A DNA stretch of 64,000 bases from Leisingera aquimarina DSM 24565 (GTDB lineage Bacteria > Pseudomonadota > Alphaproteobacteria > Rhodobacterales > Rhodobacteraceae): the NCBI RefSeq assembly GCF_000473165.1, contig NZ_KI421504.1, forward strand, positions 4,093,656-4,157,655. The letters run 5' to 3'. The notes below the pieces were generated by a model. It worked only from the letters and a program-made list of their open reading frames with translations. It did no database searches and was not told the DNA's origin. A program made the position numbers and the translations under genes. This document shows positions 8,472-18,070 of this stretch, in pieces (position 1 is the stretch's first letter; each line of letters begins with the position of its first letter).

Positions 8472-8493
8472 CGCCCGGCAATTAAACCGGGCG
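8472..8493 (-). terminator. Rho-independent terminator of ileS
   Basis: Read on the minus strand, a 7-bp GC stem (CGCCCGG / CCGGGCG) with an 8-nt AT-rich loop is followed by GTTATCATTTTT. It begins 29 nt after the ileS stop codon. Confidence 0.75.
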
Positions 8494-8522
8494 CCATGCA
8501 CAAGTCAAAGTTGAAAGCCGGA

Positions 8523-11465
8523 TTATCCCAGCGCGCTATCGCAGCGGCCGCAAACACCCTCATGGACGTGATTGCCCACATCCGGCAGGATTTTCCAGCA
8601 GCGCTGGCACTTGCCGCCGTCGGCCTTCTCAAACACCACCGAGACGCCATCCACCTCCGGCATCCGGAAAGCTTCAGCTGGTGCCGGATCACCGGTCAGC
8701 AGGATGTCCGAGGTGATGCAGACATCGGCAAAGTTCACCGAGTTCAGCGCCGCCAGCGCCTCGGCGTCGCGCACATGCACCACCGGGGCGGCCTCCAGCG
8801 AGGCGCCGATCACCTTGTCGGTGCGCTGCACCTCCAGCGCCGCGGTCACCACCCGGCGCGCCTGACGGATTTTGGACCACTTGGCGGCCAGCGGCTCGTT
8901 CAGCCAGTCGGCAGGCGTGTCGGGGATATCCTGCAAGTGGACAGAGCTGCCCTCGCCCGGGTATTTCTCCAGCCAGACCTCTTCCATGGTGAACACCAGG
9001 ATCGGCGCCAGCCAGGTGGTCAGCCGGTGGAACAGGATGTCCAGCACGGTGCGCGCGGCGCGGGCGTTCAGGGTGTCGCCGTCGCAGTACAGCGCATCCT
9101 TGCGGATGTCGAAGTAGAAGGCCGACAGGTCCACGGTGGCAAAGTTGAACACCGCCGAGAACACGCCCTGGAAGTCGAACGACTGATAGCCGCTGCGCAC
9201 CCGGTGATCGAGTTCGGCCAGGCGGTGCAGCACCCACTGCTCCAGTTCCGGCATGTCGGCGGGCGCGACCCGCTGATCCTCGCTGAAATCCCCCAGCGAC
9301 CCCAGCATATAGCGCATGGTATTGCGCAGGCGGCGGTAGCTGTCAGCGGTGCCTTTCAGGATCTCCGGCCCGATCCGCTGGTCCGAGGTGTAATCGGTCT
9401 GCGCCACCCACAAGCGCAGGATATCCGCGCCATACTGCTGCACGATCTTCTCGGGCACAATGGTGTTGCCCAGCGATTTGGACATTTTCATGCCCTTCTC
9501 GTCCAGCGTGAAACCGTGGGTCACCACATTGCGGTAGGGCGCGCGGCCCTTGGTGCCGCAGGCCTGCAGCAAGGACGAGTGGAACCAGCCGCGGTGCTGG
9601 TCGGTGCCTTCCATATAGACGTCGGCGATACCATCCCCAGTGCCGTCCTCGCGGTCGCGCAGCACAAATGCATGGGTCGAGCCGCTATCGAACCACACGT
9701 CCAGCACGTCGAACACCTGGTCATAGGCGCCGGCGTCGACGATGCCGTCCAGCACCTTGGCCTTGAAGCCGTCCTGATACCACACATCCGCACCATGCGC
9801 GTCGAACTCGGCAACGATGCGTTTGTTCACCTCGTCATTGCGCAGCAGGAAGTCCGCATCGGTCGGCAGTGCACCCTTTTTGGTGAAGCAGGTTAGCGGC
9901 ACACCCCAGGCGCGTTGACGGCTCAGCACCCAGTCGGGGCGGCTTTCGATCATCGAATGCAGGCGGTTGCGGCCGGTTTGCGGCCACCATTTCACCAGCT
10001 CATCGATCGAGCGCAGGGCGCGTTCGCGAATGGTGTCGCCCATCTGATCCATGCCGTCGTCCATCTTGCGGTCGACAGAGGCAAACCACTGCGGTGTGTT
10101 GCGGTAGATGATCGGCGCCTTGGAGCGCCAGGAATGCGGGTAGCTGTGCTTAATCTTGCCGCGCGCCAAGAGACCGCCGACCTCGGTCAGTTTGTCGATG
10201 ACCGCCTTGTTGGCATCGCCCTCGCCGCCCTTGCGGTTGAGGATGTATTTGCCGCCAAAGAAAGGCAGATCGGCGCGGAAGCCGCCGTCATCCATCACGT
10301 TGTAGGTGATGACCTGTTCCAGCATTCCCAGATCGCGGTAGAGCTCGAATTCCTCCATCCCGTGCGACGGCGCGCAGTGGACAAAGCCGGTGCCTTCGGT
10401 GTCGGTCACGAAATCCGCCGCGCGGAAGTCGCGGATATCGTCCCATTCGCCATTGCCGCCCTCGGCGCCCGCCAGCGGGTGGGTCAGGCCGATGCCCGCC
10501 AGATCAGCGGCAGGCACGTCAGCCACACGGGTGTACTGGCCCTCGCCCAGGCGCGCGCGCTTGAACACATCCGCCGCCAGGTTGTCGGCCAGGATGTACT
10601 TCTCGCCCTCCGCGGCCCAGCATTCATCCGGGGTGCCGGTCACTTCATAAAGGCCATAGGAAATCTCTTCGCCATACACGACAGCCTTGTTCGACGGCAT
10701 GGTCCAGGGGGTGGTGGTCCAGATCACCACATTGGCTCCCGCCAGCTTGTGGTCCGCAGGCTCAGCCACCTTGAACTTCACCCAGATGGTGAAGCTCTCT
10801 TTATCGTGATACTCAACCTCGGCCTCGGCCAGCGCGGTTTTCTCAACCGGCGACCACATCACGGGTTTCGAGCCCTGATACAGCGTGCCGTTCATCAGGA
10901 ATTTCATGAACTCATCCGCGATCACCGCCTCGGCGTGGTAGTTCATGGTGAGGTACGGATCATCCCAGTTGCCGGTGATGCCCAGCCGCTTGAACTCCTC
11001 GCGCTGGATATCAACCCAGCTGTCGGCAAAGGCGCGGCATTCCTGGCGGAACTCGACTACCGGCACCGCATCCTTGTTCTTGCCCTTCTTGCGGTACTGC
11101 TCCTCGATCTTCCATTCAATGGGCAGGCCGTGGCAGTCCCAGCCCGGCACATAGCGGCTGTCGAAACCCATCATCTGGTGGCTGCGGACGATCATGTCCT
11201 TGATGGTCTTGTTCAGCGCGTGGCCGATGTGCAGGTGGCCGTTGGCATAGGGCGGGCCGTCATGCAGGGTGAAGGGCTGGCGCGCTTCATCAGAGCCCTT
11301 GGCTGCGGCGGCCTTGTCGCGCAGGCGGTCATAGACCCCGATCTCCGCCCAGCGCTGCAGCCAGGCAGGCTCGCGCTTGGGCAGGCCCGCGCGCATTGGG
11401 AAGTTGGTTTTGGGCAGGTTCAGGGTGTCTTTGTAGTCAGGCGTCTGAGGCGTGTCGGCGCACAT
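8523..11465 (-). CDS. ileS: isoleucine--tRNA ligase
   Basis: A cytoplasmic class I aminoacyl-tRNA synthetase that charges tRNA-Ile. The HIGH motif is at residues 79-82 (GHLHIGH) and KMSKS at 660-664. The large CP1 editing insertion lies between them, with TTTPWTMPSN, and a WWPQTGRN segment leads into the second half of the catalytic domain. The C-terminal zinc-binding motif CQRCWK...CGRC is intact. The length of 980 residues is normal. The start at 11465 is preferred to 11489 because AGGACG stands before it. It is a single-gene unit with a clear terminator; the opposite strand shows long open frames that are composition artefacts. Confidence 0.97.
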   Translation of the reverse strand: MCADTPQTPDYKDTLNLPKTNFPMRAGLPKREPAWLQRWAEIGVYDRLRDKAAAAKGSDEARQPFTLHDGPPYANGHLHIGHALNKTIKDMIVRSHQMMGFDSRYVPGWDCHGLPIEWKIEEQYRKKGKNKDAVPVVEFRQECRAFADSWVDIQREEFKRLGITGNWDDPYLTMNYHAEAVIADEFMKFLMNGTLYQGSKPVMWSPVEKTALAEAEVEYHDKESFTIWVKFKVAEPADHKLAGANVVIWTTTPWTMPSNKAVVYGEEISYGLYEVTGTPDECWAAEGEKYILADNLAADVFKRARLGEGQYTRVADVPAADLAGIGLTHPLAGAEGGNGEWDDIRDFRAADFVTDTEGTGFVHCAPSHGMEEFELYRDLGMLEQVITYNVMDDGGFRADLPFFGGKYILNRKGGEGDANKAVIDKLTEVGGLLARGKIKHSYPHSWRSKAPIIYRNTPQWFASVDRKMDDGMDQMGDTIRERALRSIDELVKWWPQTGRNRLHSMIESRPDWVLSRQRAWGVPLTCFTKKGALPTDADFLLRNDEVNKRIVAEFDAHGADVWYQDGFKAKVLDGIVDAGAYDQVFDVLDVWFDSGSTHAFVLRDREDGTGDGIADVYMEGTDQHRGWFHSSLLQACGTKGRAPYRNVVTHGFTLDEKGMKMSKSLGNTIVPEKIVQQYGADILRLWVAQTDYTSDQRIGPEILKGTADSYRRLRNTMRYMLGSLGDFSEDQRVAPADMPELEQWVLHRLAELDHRVRSGYQSFDFQGVFSAVFNFATVDLSAFYFDIRKDALYCDGDTLNARAARTVLDILFHRLTTWLAPILVFTMEEVWLEKYPGEGSSVHLQDIPDTPADWLNEPLAAKWSKIRQARRVVTAALEVQRTDKVIGASLEAAPVVHVRDAEALAALNSVNFADVCITSDILLTGDPAPAEAFRMPEVDGVSVVFEKADGGKCQRCWKILPDVGNHVHEGVCGRCDSALG

Positions 11466-11672
11466 CGGGGGCGTCCTTTGGATGATCAAGGTCGGAAATG
11501 GGGATATTCGGTTCGGCGCGATGGCTCAAGCGCCTTTGCCCGGCGGCTCACGTGTTCAGAGCGCCGGGGATATAATTCGAATAATGATGGCCGCGAATAG
11601 GGACATGTAAGGCCTTATAGGGTGGTCCCGCCGGAGGGTAAAGCGGCAGATGTGCCGCATTTTGGCGAGGGC

Positions 11673-11700
11673 GGCAGCGGGCGGAAACGCCCATTCTGCC
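11673..11700 (-). terminator. candidate terminator of the SDR/DUF2269 operon
   Basis: A two-tier hairpin, GGCAG/CTGCC enclosing GGGCG/CGCCC with a 4-nt loop, 14 nt after the stop of the minus-strand DUF2269 gene. No T tract is seen. The remaining 200 nt up to ileS hold only the ileS promoter region. Confidence 0.5.
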
Positions 11701-11713
11701 GGCCGCGGCACCG

Positions 11714-12202
11714 TCAGCGCACAAGCCAGACGCCCAGATCCGGCCGCGCCAGCATCAGCCACAGAATTGCCAGCACTGCCGCAAAGGCAGGAATGCCGCA
11801 AGCAAACCAGATCGCAAACAAGCGGTGATAGCGCGCAGGCAGTTCCTCGCCTGCCGCTGCGGCTGCCCGGGCCAGGTCGCGCAGCTTCAGCTGGATCCAG
11901 ACCACGGGCAGCCAGAACGCTCCTGTCAGCACGTATAGCCCCAGCGACAACGCCAGCCAGCCTTCGCTGAACGGCCAACCCAACCGCCAGGCCAGAAAAC
12001 CGCCGGTGATGGGCTGCGCAATCACCGCCGTAGCGGTGAACAGCAGGTCCGCCAGAACCACCACGCCTGCGGTATGGGCAATCAGTCGCGTATCACAGGT
12101 GCGGTGCGCCATCAGCATGAAAAAGGCGATCCCTGCCCCGGTGCCCAGCAGCACACAGGCACCGGTCACATGCAGCCAGCGCAGGATCAGATCCGCATCC
12201 AT
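11714..12202 (-). CDS. DUF2269 family integral membrane protein
   Basis: A 162-residue protein with four hydrophobic segments (near 5-30, 45-70, 85-108 and 130-155) and the family's RWLHVTGACVLLGTGAG opening with a conserved His. Such proteins are annotated as DUF2269 predicted membrane proteins without known activity. The ATG at 12202 comes 1 nt after the stop of the SDR/DoxX gene, so the two are surely co-translated. In related genomes this family commonly follows an NAD-binding/DoxX-like protein, which supports a joint membrane redox role, but that is inference. Confidence 0.8.
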   Translation of the reverse strand: MDADLILRWLHVTGACVLLGTGAGIAFFMLMAHRTCDTRLIAHTAGVVVLADLLFTATAVIAQPITGGFLAWRLGWPFSEGWLALSLGLYVLTGAFWLPVVWIQLKLRDLARAAAAAGEELPARYHRLFAIWFACGIPAFAAVLAILWLMLARPDLGVWLVR

Positions 12203-12203
12203 C

Positions 12204-13511
12204 TCAGCGCTCCTGCAGCAATTGATGGGTGATCAGCGCCAGAACGATGCCTGGCAGCACCTTGACCAGAGGTCCCAGCGGATCCGCCCACATCTGCGGT
12301 GTAAAGACGCTTGCTGCCAGCATGTAGAAAAGCGAGACCCCTGCCATCCCCAGGCAGGCCCGCGCCGCCCAGGGCCGCCAGAGAATCGCCAGCCCCAAGG
12401 CAATATCTGCGAGCGACCAGAATACAACACTTGTCTTGGCCGGGAAACTTCCCCAGCCCTTGGCCAGCAGCACATTCGCCGCCGCCTCCAGCTGCCAAAG
12501 GCCAATCAGGCCCGACGCCAGCCAAAACAGGCACAGCACTGCCACGGCAATTGGCATCATCAGTGCCATCCGCGCATCCAACCGCTGTTCCCGGCCCGCA
12601 GGCAGCGAGTGATAAATAGCCTGCAAAGGGGCCAACCCCACCCCCATCGCCGCGCGATAGGGTTGCGGGTCACCGCACACGCCACTCCGGATTTCAGCAA
12701 TCGCTGTACTGCGCATTGGCGAGCGCCAGCCGAGGCGGCCCAGAGCATCGGCGCAGGCTGCAATCGGCGGCAGCAGCCAATCCGGCACCCGCAGTGCCAT
12801 CCGGGCAGGTGCAAACCCCAGCCACTTGCGGGTCTCTGTCAGCACCTCTTCCAGCGTATTCACCTGATCCTCCACCAAATCATAGGTGCCTTGAGGCAGC
12901 TTGCCGCCGAGTGCCGCAACCACCGCGGCCGGCAAATCCGCCATCCCGGTGCATTGGACCGGTGCCTGGCCCAACGCCACCGGCTGCACCGGAGGCACCG
13001 CTGCCAGCATCCGCAACAGCCGGGTGCCGCCAAAGGCGCCCTGCCCGATCACCAGCCCGGGGCGCAGGATCCAGGCCGCTGCACCGGAGGCCCGCAAGGC
13101 GGCATCGCCCCGACCCTTGCTGCACATGAATTCCGTTGCAGCCCCCGGCCCTGCCCCGGCAGCGGAGACCTGCACCACCTTTGTGCCACGGTCAGCGCAA
13201 GCTGCAGCAAGGGCGGCAATAGCTGAGTGATGCACAGCCTCCAGCTCTCCCGGCGCCATGTCCTGCAAGACGCCCGCGCAATTCACTACCGCGTCCATAC
13301 CCAGCAGCAGCGGCGTCCAGTCTTCGGGCTTCGGCAGTTGCAGCAAATTGCCTTCCACGAACGGCACGCCCGGCAAAACCCTCGCCGCCTGTTCAACACT
13401 GCGGCCAAGGCCCGTCACCGCAAACCCAGAGGCTTGCAAGGTCCGGACCACTTCAGCGCCGATAAAACCATAGGCGCCGAGAACCAGAACCCGCCCGATT
13501 TTCTCCGCCAT
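12204..13511 (-). CDS. NAD(P)-binding SDR / DoxX-like membrane fusion protein
   Basis: A 435-residue fusion. Residues 1-220 form an atypical short-chain dehydrogenase/NmrA-like Rossmann domain (VLVLGAYGFIGAEVV glycine motif, DAVVNCAGVLQD, VQVSAAGA in place of the usual catalytic Ser-Tyr segment). The C-terminal 130 residues contain four hydrophobic segments of the DoxX-like type (LFWLASGLIGLWQLEAAANVLL onward). Substrate unknown; it lacks a clear YxxxK and may bind nucleotide without classic SDR catalysis. It is the first gene of an operon with DUF2269, and 160 nt separate it from the divergent globin gene. Confidence 0.8.
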   Translation of the reverse strand: MAEKIGRVLVLGAYGFIGAEVVRTLQASGFAVTGLGRSVEQAARVLPGVPFVEGNLLQLPKPEDWTPLLLGMDAVVNCAGVLQDMAPGELEAVHHSAIAALAAACADRGTKVVQVSAAGAGPGAATEFMCSKGRGDAALRASGAAAWILRPGLVIGQGAFGGTRLLRMLAAVPPVQPVALGQAPVQCTGMADLPAAVVAALGGKLPQGTYDLVEDQVNTLEEVLTETRKWLGFAPARMALRVPDWLLPPIAACADALGRLGWRSPMRSTAIAEIRSGVCGDPQPYRAAMGVGLAPLQAIYHSLPAGREQRLDARMALMMPIAVAVLCLFWLASGLIGLWQLEAAANVLLAKGWGSFPAKTSVVFWSLADIALGLAILWRPWAARACLGMAGVSLFYMLAASVFTPQMWADPLGPLVKVLPGIVLALITHQLLQER

Positions 13512-13671
13512 AATTCAATACCTTTTGGCAAATCTCCCGCCCACCATAGTGCCAATGCCGCCCAGCGCCAGTGAGGCCGTCTCCCGTTTCTGCGACAGAT
13601 GCGCCCGGCCTCTTCCTCTTTCCCCGGCTTGCGCCTATTTTTGTCTCTGGCCACTCAGACCGGAGCATCCG

Positions 13672-14094
13672 ATGACCGACGCAAATACCGCAGATCCGCT
13701 GGCGCGGTTTGACATCACCGCAAAGGAAATCTCGCGCGTGGTGGCCGTCTTCTATGCCCAAGTGCGAACCCATGAGGTGCTGGGGCCGGTCTTTGCCGCC
13801 CATGTCACCGACTGGGTGGAGCATGAGCAAAAGATTGCGGGCTTCTGGCGCAATGCGATCCTGCGGGAGCGGAGCTACAGCGGCAATCCGATGCGGGTGC
13901 ATGTCTCCCGCCCGGATGTGAAGGCAGAGCATTTTCCGCTGTGGCTGAGCCTGTTCCACGAGGTGCTGCGCGGCGAACTGCCGGAGCGCACCGCGCTGCA
14001 GTGGGGCGCTTTGGCGGACCGGATCGGCGAGGGTTTCCGCACCGGCATCGTGGCGATGCGCCAGCCAGCAGACCAGCCGCCGAAACTGTTCTGA
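13672..14094 (+). CDS. group III truncated hemoglobin
   Basis: A 140-residue truncated globin of the group III (trHbP) type. Diagnostic features are the short N-terminal helix (ISRVVAVFYAQVRTHEVLGPVF), W and F in the middle (KIAGFWRNAILRERSYSGNPMRVH) and the proximal His in AEHFPLWLSLF. It lacks the double glycine motifs of group I, as group III globins do. Likely role: ligand binding or electron-transfer chemistry with oxygen, NO or peroxide in the cytoplasm. ATG 13672 follows GGAG. It stands alone, divergent from the SDR operon. Confidence 0.88.
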   Translation: MTDANTADPLARFDITAKEISRVVAVFYAQVRTHEVLGPVFAAHVTDWVEHEQKIAGFWRNAILRERSYSGNPMRVHVSRPDVKAEHFPLWLSLFHEVLRGELPERTALQWGALADRIGEGFRTGIVAMRQPADQPPKLF

Positions 14095-14198
14095 GCACCG
14101 CCAGCGGGGCGCTCCCGTGCCTGCTGGTGTCCTGGCCATGCCAGAACACCTCAGCAGCCTTGGGCATAGCTCATGCTGCGCATGAGCCTGGAAGCGCG

Positions 14199-15188
14199 CT
14201 ACTTCTCCTTGAAAAACAGCCCCGTCAGCGCCCGCTGAATCACTTTGCGCGTCCCGGGTCTGTGGCGCGGTGAAAACGGCATCGGTCGGCAGACCTCCAT
14301 GGCCGCTATGCCGACGCGCGCGGACAGCGCCCCATTGACCAGCCCCTCGCCGAAGCGGCGGGAGAGTTTGGACAGCACCGATCCGCCCAGCACCGGCTCC
14401 AAGAGGTCATCACCCGCAGCCACCGCGCCGGTGGCGGCCAGATGCGCCAGCACCGCGCGGGTCAGCCGCCAGGAGCTGAAGAATCCGGGCCGCCCGCCAT
14501 AGATCCCGGCCACCCGGCGGATCATCCGCAGGGAGGAGACCAGCGCCGTCAGGACATCCGCCAGCGCCATAGGTACCAGCGCCGTCACCGTCGCCACCTG
14601 CCGGGTGGCAGCCTCCACCTCGCGCAGGGCCAAAGCGTCAAGCGGCACCAGCAGCTCTTCCTCGGCCAGCATCAACAGGGCATCGGGGTCCATTACTTCT
14701 GACTTGCGCTCCGTCAGCCGGGCCTGATGCCAGGCCAGATTCTCGCGGGTCTTGTAGAAGCTTTCCAGCCGGGCTGTGAAAGCGCGGGCCGTGGCGAGGT
14801 CTGCGGCCTCCTCTGCCTGGTGGCGCAACGCATCGACGCGCCGCAGCCGCGATAGCGCCGCAAGTTCACGCAAAGCCATCGAAAGCGCCAGCATAGCCAG
14901 CACCGTCAGCCCGATGGTAACCACCCAGCCCAGCACCGGCACCCGCGCAATAAGCCCAGCGGCAAAATCCCAGGCTGCAACCGAGGTCATGGCACCAATG
15001 ACCGCTGCCAGCAACGCCCAGAACCAGCGCGCCAGGCGCGAGGGGCGGCGGGCGGCTATCCGGGCTGCCTGCTCCATGGCAGAGGGCTGCGCGGATGGGG
15101 AAACCGGGTCCGGCACCGGCGGCGCTTCGGCTACAGAGGGCGCCTCGACCTCCTCTTCCAGATCGAACAGAACCGGCTTCTTGCTCAT
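14199..15188 (-). CDS. ycjF: YcjF family (TIGR01620/DUF697) membrane protein
   Basis: A 329-residue inner-membrane protein. An acidic Pro-rich N-terminus (DLEEEVEAPS) is followed by two adjacent transmembrane helices at about residues 55-110 and a helical cytoplasmic domain of the DUF697 type. The end of the domain carries KLSRRFGEGLVNGALSARVGIAAMEVCRPMPF. YcjF is normally encoded next to the GTPase-like YcjX, as here, and in E. coli both belong to the phage-shock (Psp) regulon. The ATG at 15188 overlaps the GNAT stop codon by 4 nt. GGAG-like sequence precedes it. Confidence 0.88.
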   Translation of the reverse strand: MSKKPVLFDLEEEVEAPSVAEAPPVPDPVSPSAQPSAMEQAARIAARRPSRLARWFWALLAAVIGAMTSVAAWDFAAGLIARVPVLGWVVTIGLTVLAMLALSMALRELAALSRLRRVDALRHQAEEAADLATARAFTARLESFYKTRENLAWHQARLTERKSEVMDPDALLMLAEEELLVPLDALALREVEAATRQVATVTALVPMALADVLTALVSSLRMIRRVAGIYGGRPGFFSSWRLTRAVLAHLAATGAVAAGDDLLEPVLGGSVLSKLSRRFGEGLVNGALSARVGIAAMEVCRPMPFSPRHRPGTRKVIQRALTGLFFKEK

Positions 15189-15640
15189 GCTGCCGCCTCC
15201 TGGCTGCTGTGCCATTCATAGGCGATGTCGGGCAAGCCTTCCTCGTTGTCTGTGCCGTCGCCGCGGCTTGTCTCGGCAAAGCCCTCGCGCCGGTAGAACC
15301 GCTGCGCCATTTCGTTGGCTGCGAAGGTCCGCAGCGTCAGCCGCGGCACCGCCGCCTTGGCAGTGTCCAGCAGCGCCTTGCCCGCCCCCTGCCTGCAGGC
15401 GCCCGGCGCCAGGTAAAGCGCGCAGACCTCCGCGCCGTCACGAGCCAGAAAGCCCTGCACGCCGTTATCCCGCACGGCCACTGTGACCCAGCCCCGGTCA
15501 ATCATGACGCCGCAGAAGGCGATCACCTCGGCCCAAGTATAGAGTTCAGGCATCCATTCCGTGCCCTGCTGGAAACGGTAGAGGATCTCGCCAACGGCGC
15601 CGGCGTCAAGGGGTGTTGCGGGGCGCAAGGAGAGTGTCAC
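15185..15640 (-). CDS. GNAT family N-acetyltransferase
   Basis: A 151-residue acetyltransferase of the GNAT fold: N-terminal LRPATPLDAGAVGEI, the acetyl-CoA pyrophosphate loop in LYLAPGACRQGAGKALL (residues about 85-101), and the C-terminal FYRREGFAET. The acceptor is unknown. The start is a GTG at 15640 that overlaps the ycjX stop (GTGA), and the end overlaps ycjF (ATGA). It is therefore sandwiched in a coupled three-gene unit. The insertion of an acetyltransferase between ycjX and ycjF suggests it modifies one of them or shares their stress response, but the sequence does not prove it. Confidence 0.87.
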   Translation of the reverse strand: MTLSLRPATPLDAGAVGEILYRFQQGTEWMPELYTWAEVIAFCGVMIDRGWVTVAVRDNGVQGFLARDGAEVCALYLAPGACRQGAGKALLDTAKAAVPRLTLRTFAANEMAQRFYRREGFAETSRGDGTDNEEGLPDIAYEWHSSQEAAA

Positions 15641-17049
15641 AGGGCGTCTCCGATCAGAAATTCTGCGGCGCGGTCCAGCCGGATATGCGGCGGGCCGCTG
15701 CCGTGTTTCAGGGTACGCGGTGCCGGCGCAAAGGCCATCGCCTGATAGTCGCCTTCCAGCCATTTCTCAGCCCCCTGCCGCGCAGGGGTGAGCAGCTGCG
15801 CGGGATCTTCGGGCAAGGCTCCGGGATAGAACGCCGCCTGCTTGCCGTTCTCCTGCAAGGTTCCGCGCACGCAGGGCAGATCAGTTCCGTTATGGGCGCG
15901 CATTTCTTCGGTTGTGGTGCGCAGCGAAGCCATCGCCAGCGCTGCGGTTTCCGCCCCGGCAAATCGGGCGCGGTCCTGCGCTTCGCGGGTCAGTGCCTCG
16001 ATGATGGCGGTCATTTGCGGGTGCTGGGCGTGGTGCAAGTGGTCGGCCTTGGTGGCGGCAAAAAGGATCTTCTCCACCCGTTTTCCGCCCAGAAGCCGGG
16101 TGAGGAAGCGGTTGCGGCCCGGCTTGAAGGCGCTGAGGATATCGGTCATCGCGCGGCGCAGATCCTCCACGGCCTGCGGGCCGGAATGGATTGCCGATAG
16201 CGCATCCACCAGAACCACCTGCCGGTCGATGCGGGCGAAGTGGTCACGGAAGAAGGGTTTGACGACCTTGGATTTATAGGCGTCAAAGCGGCGCTCCATC
16301 TCGCGCCACAGGCAGCCGCGCGGCGGGCTAGCCGCAGGCGGCAGCGGCGCAAACGTCAGCACCGGCGAGCCTTCAAGGTCACCGGGCAGCAGGAAACGGC
16401 CCGGGGTGCAGTCATAGAACCCGGCGGCGCGGGCGGCGGTCAAATAGTCCGTGAAGGCGGCAGCAAGCGCCTGGGCCTGCGGCTCGTCATGTGTCCCCGC
16501 GGGGACAGCCTGTGATTTCTCCGTCAGAAACGCCTGCGCCTGGGGGCGGCTGGCAATGCGGGAAAGTACATCGGCAGACCATTCGCCGTAGGATTTATCC
16601 AGCAGCGCAAGATCCAGCAGCCACTCGCCCGGATAGTCGACAATATCCAGATGCAGCGTGCGCGGCCCTTGCAGCCCCGACAGAAGGCCGGCGGGCCGCA
16701 CCTTCAGACTGAGACGCAGCTCAGACACCGCCCTTGTGCTGTCCGGCCAATGGGGTGACGGCCCGGTCAGCGCCGCGAGGTGGTTTTCATAGTCGAACCG
16801 CGGCACGGTGTCGTCAGGCTGGGGCTGCAGAAATGCGGCCTCAACCCGCCCTTCACGCGCGGCGCCCAGTTGCAGCATCCGTCCCCGGTCCATCAGGTTG
16901 GCGACCAGCGAGGTGATAAACACGGTCTTGCCGGAGCGCGCCAGGCCGGTGACCCCCAGCCGCAAGGGCCGGTCGAACAGAGCCGCGGAGACACCGCTGG
17001 CAGCACGCTCCACGCTGCTCATCACCCCGTCTGCGAGGGAGGTTATCAC
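15637..17049 (-). CDS. ycjX: YcjX-like P-loop GTPase family protein (DUF463)
   Basis: A 470-residue cytoplasmic P-loop protein. Walker A is GLARSGKT at residues 35-42; a Walker B-like DIVDYPGEW follows, then FFRDHFARIDRQVVLVDAL and FAATKADH, which resembles the NKxD base-recognition motif. It is the partner of YcjF. The start is uncertain: the GTG at 17049 (VITSLADGV) matches the usual N-terminus and lies close to AGGG; ATG 17022 and the open frame up to 17166 are alternatives. The in-frame stretch VPAGT is encoded by a 16-bp palindrome (16492-16507). Confidence 0.9.
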   Translation of the reverse strand: MITSLADGVMSSVERAASGVSAALFDRPLRLGVTGLARSGKTVFITSLVANLMDRGRMLQLGAAREGRVEAAFLQPQPDDTVPRFDYENHLAALTGPSPHWPDSTRAVSELRLSLKVRPAGLLSGLQGPRTLHLDIVDYPGEWLLDLALLDKSYGEWSADVLSRIASRPQAQAFLTEKSQAVPAGTHDEPQAQALAAAFTDYLTAARAAGFYDCTPGRFLLPGDLEGSPVLTFAPLPPAASPPRGCLWREMERRFDAYKSKVVKPFFRDHFARIDRQVVLVDALSAIHSGPQAVEDLRRAMTDILSAFKPGRNRFLTRLLGGKRVEKILFAATKADHLHHAQHPQMTAIIEALTREAQDRARFAGAETAALAMASLRTTTEEMRAHNGTDLPCVRGTLQENGKQAAFYPGALPEDPAQLLTPARQGAEKWLEGDYQAMAFAPAPRTLKHGSGPPHIRLDRAAEFLIGDAL

Positions 17050-17164
17050 CAAGGCCCTGATCCTGCTCTGTTCTTGCTGCTGACAAGATAGGCAGCATGT
17101 TGCTGAGATACCAGAGCGCACGCGGGGCTTGCCCCGGCCCGGCCCTGTTGCTAGTTGCCCGCCC

Positions 17165-17932
17165 ATGCCGCGTTTTGCTTTAAAAGTCGAATATCACGGG
17201 AAGCCTTTTGCCGGCTGGCAAAGGCAGAAGGATCAGCCCTCGGTGCAGGGCGCGATCGAGGCTGCGCTGGCGCGGCTGGAGCCGGGTGAGCACACGATTG
17301 CTGCCGCCGGGCGCACGGACACCGGCGTGCATGGGCTGGGACAAGTGGCGCATTGCGACATGGCCAAGGACTGGGATCCGTTCCGGCTGTCAGAGGCGCT
17401 GAATTATCACCTAAAACCCGATCCGGTTGCGATTGTGGACTGCGCGCGGGTGGGCGGCGGCTGGCACGCCCGGTTCTCAGCCGTGGAGCGGCAATATCTG
17501 TTCCGCATCCTGATCCGCCGTGCGCCTGCAACCCATGAGGCGGGCCAAGTCTGGCAGCTGAGCCATGACCTGGACGCGGACGCCATGCAGGAAGCCGCCG
17601 ACTATCTGATCGGCAACCATGATTTCACCACCTTCCGCTCCTCGATCTGCCAGGCGGCGAGCCCGGTCAAGACGCTGGATGAGCTGACGGTGGAACGCGT
17701 GCAGGGGTTCTCGGGGCCGGAGATCCATTTCCACGTCCGCGCCCGCAGCTTCCTGCACAATCAGGTCCGCAGCTTTGTCGGCACGCTCGAACGGGTTGGC
17801 GCCGGTGCCTGGAAGCCAGCGGAGGTGAAGGCCGCGCTGGAGGCCTGCGACCGCGCCGCTTGCGGGCCGGTATGTCCGGGACACGGCCTCTACCTGGAAC
17901 GGGTGGGTTACCCGGAAGACCCTTTTGCCTGA
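17165..17932 (+). CDS. truA: tRNA pseudouridine(38-40) synthase
   Basis: A 255-residue pseudouridine synthase that isomerises uridines 38-40 in the anticodon arm. The catalytic Asp is D52 in [15 protein letters not shown]. Other family blocks are [29 protein letters not shown] and [15 protein letters not shown]. The start at 17165 matches the family N-terminus ([12 protein letters not shown]). It is divergent from ycjX with only about 115 nt between, so both promoters lie in that short space. Confidence 0.96.
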   Translation: MPRFALKVEYHGKPFAGWQRQKDQPSVQGAIEAALARLEPGEHTIAAAGRTDTGVHGLGQVAHCDMAKDWDPFRLSEALNYHLKPDPVAIVDCARVGGGWHARFSAVERQYLFRILIRRAPATHEAGQVWQLSHDLDADAMQEAADYLIGNHDFTTFRSSICQAASPVKTLDELTVERVQGFSGPEIHFHVRARSFLHNQVRSFVGTLERVGAGAWKPAEVKAALEACDRAACGPVCPGHGLYLERVGYPEDPFA

Positions 17933-18070
17933 ACCGCCACCGGCACCGGCAGCCGCAGCCCGCTTGCATAACCGCGGGCACACCGCATAATCGGCGCACC
18001 CACCCCTTCAGGGCCTTTCGGCAGCTCAGACGCTGGCGGCCTGCCCGTAGAACACACAGGCAGACCCCCT

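Noticed and set aside
9915-11600. 561-codon open frame on the plus strand opposite ileS (and another at 8496-9896)
   Set aside because: It is antisense to a certain ileS gene. Its protein is a His/Arg/Val/Gln-rich string with no domain, as expected from the complement of GC-rich codons.
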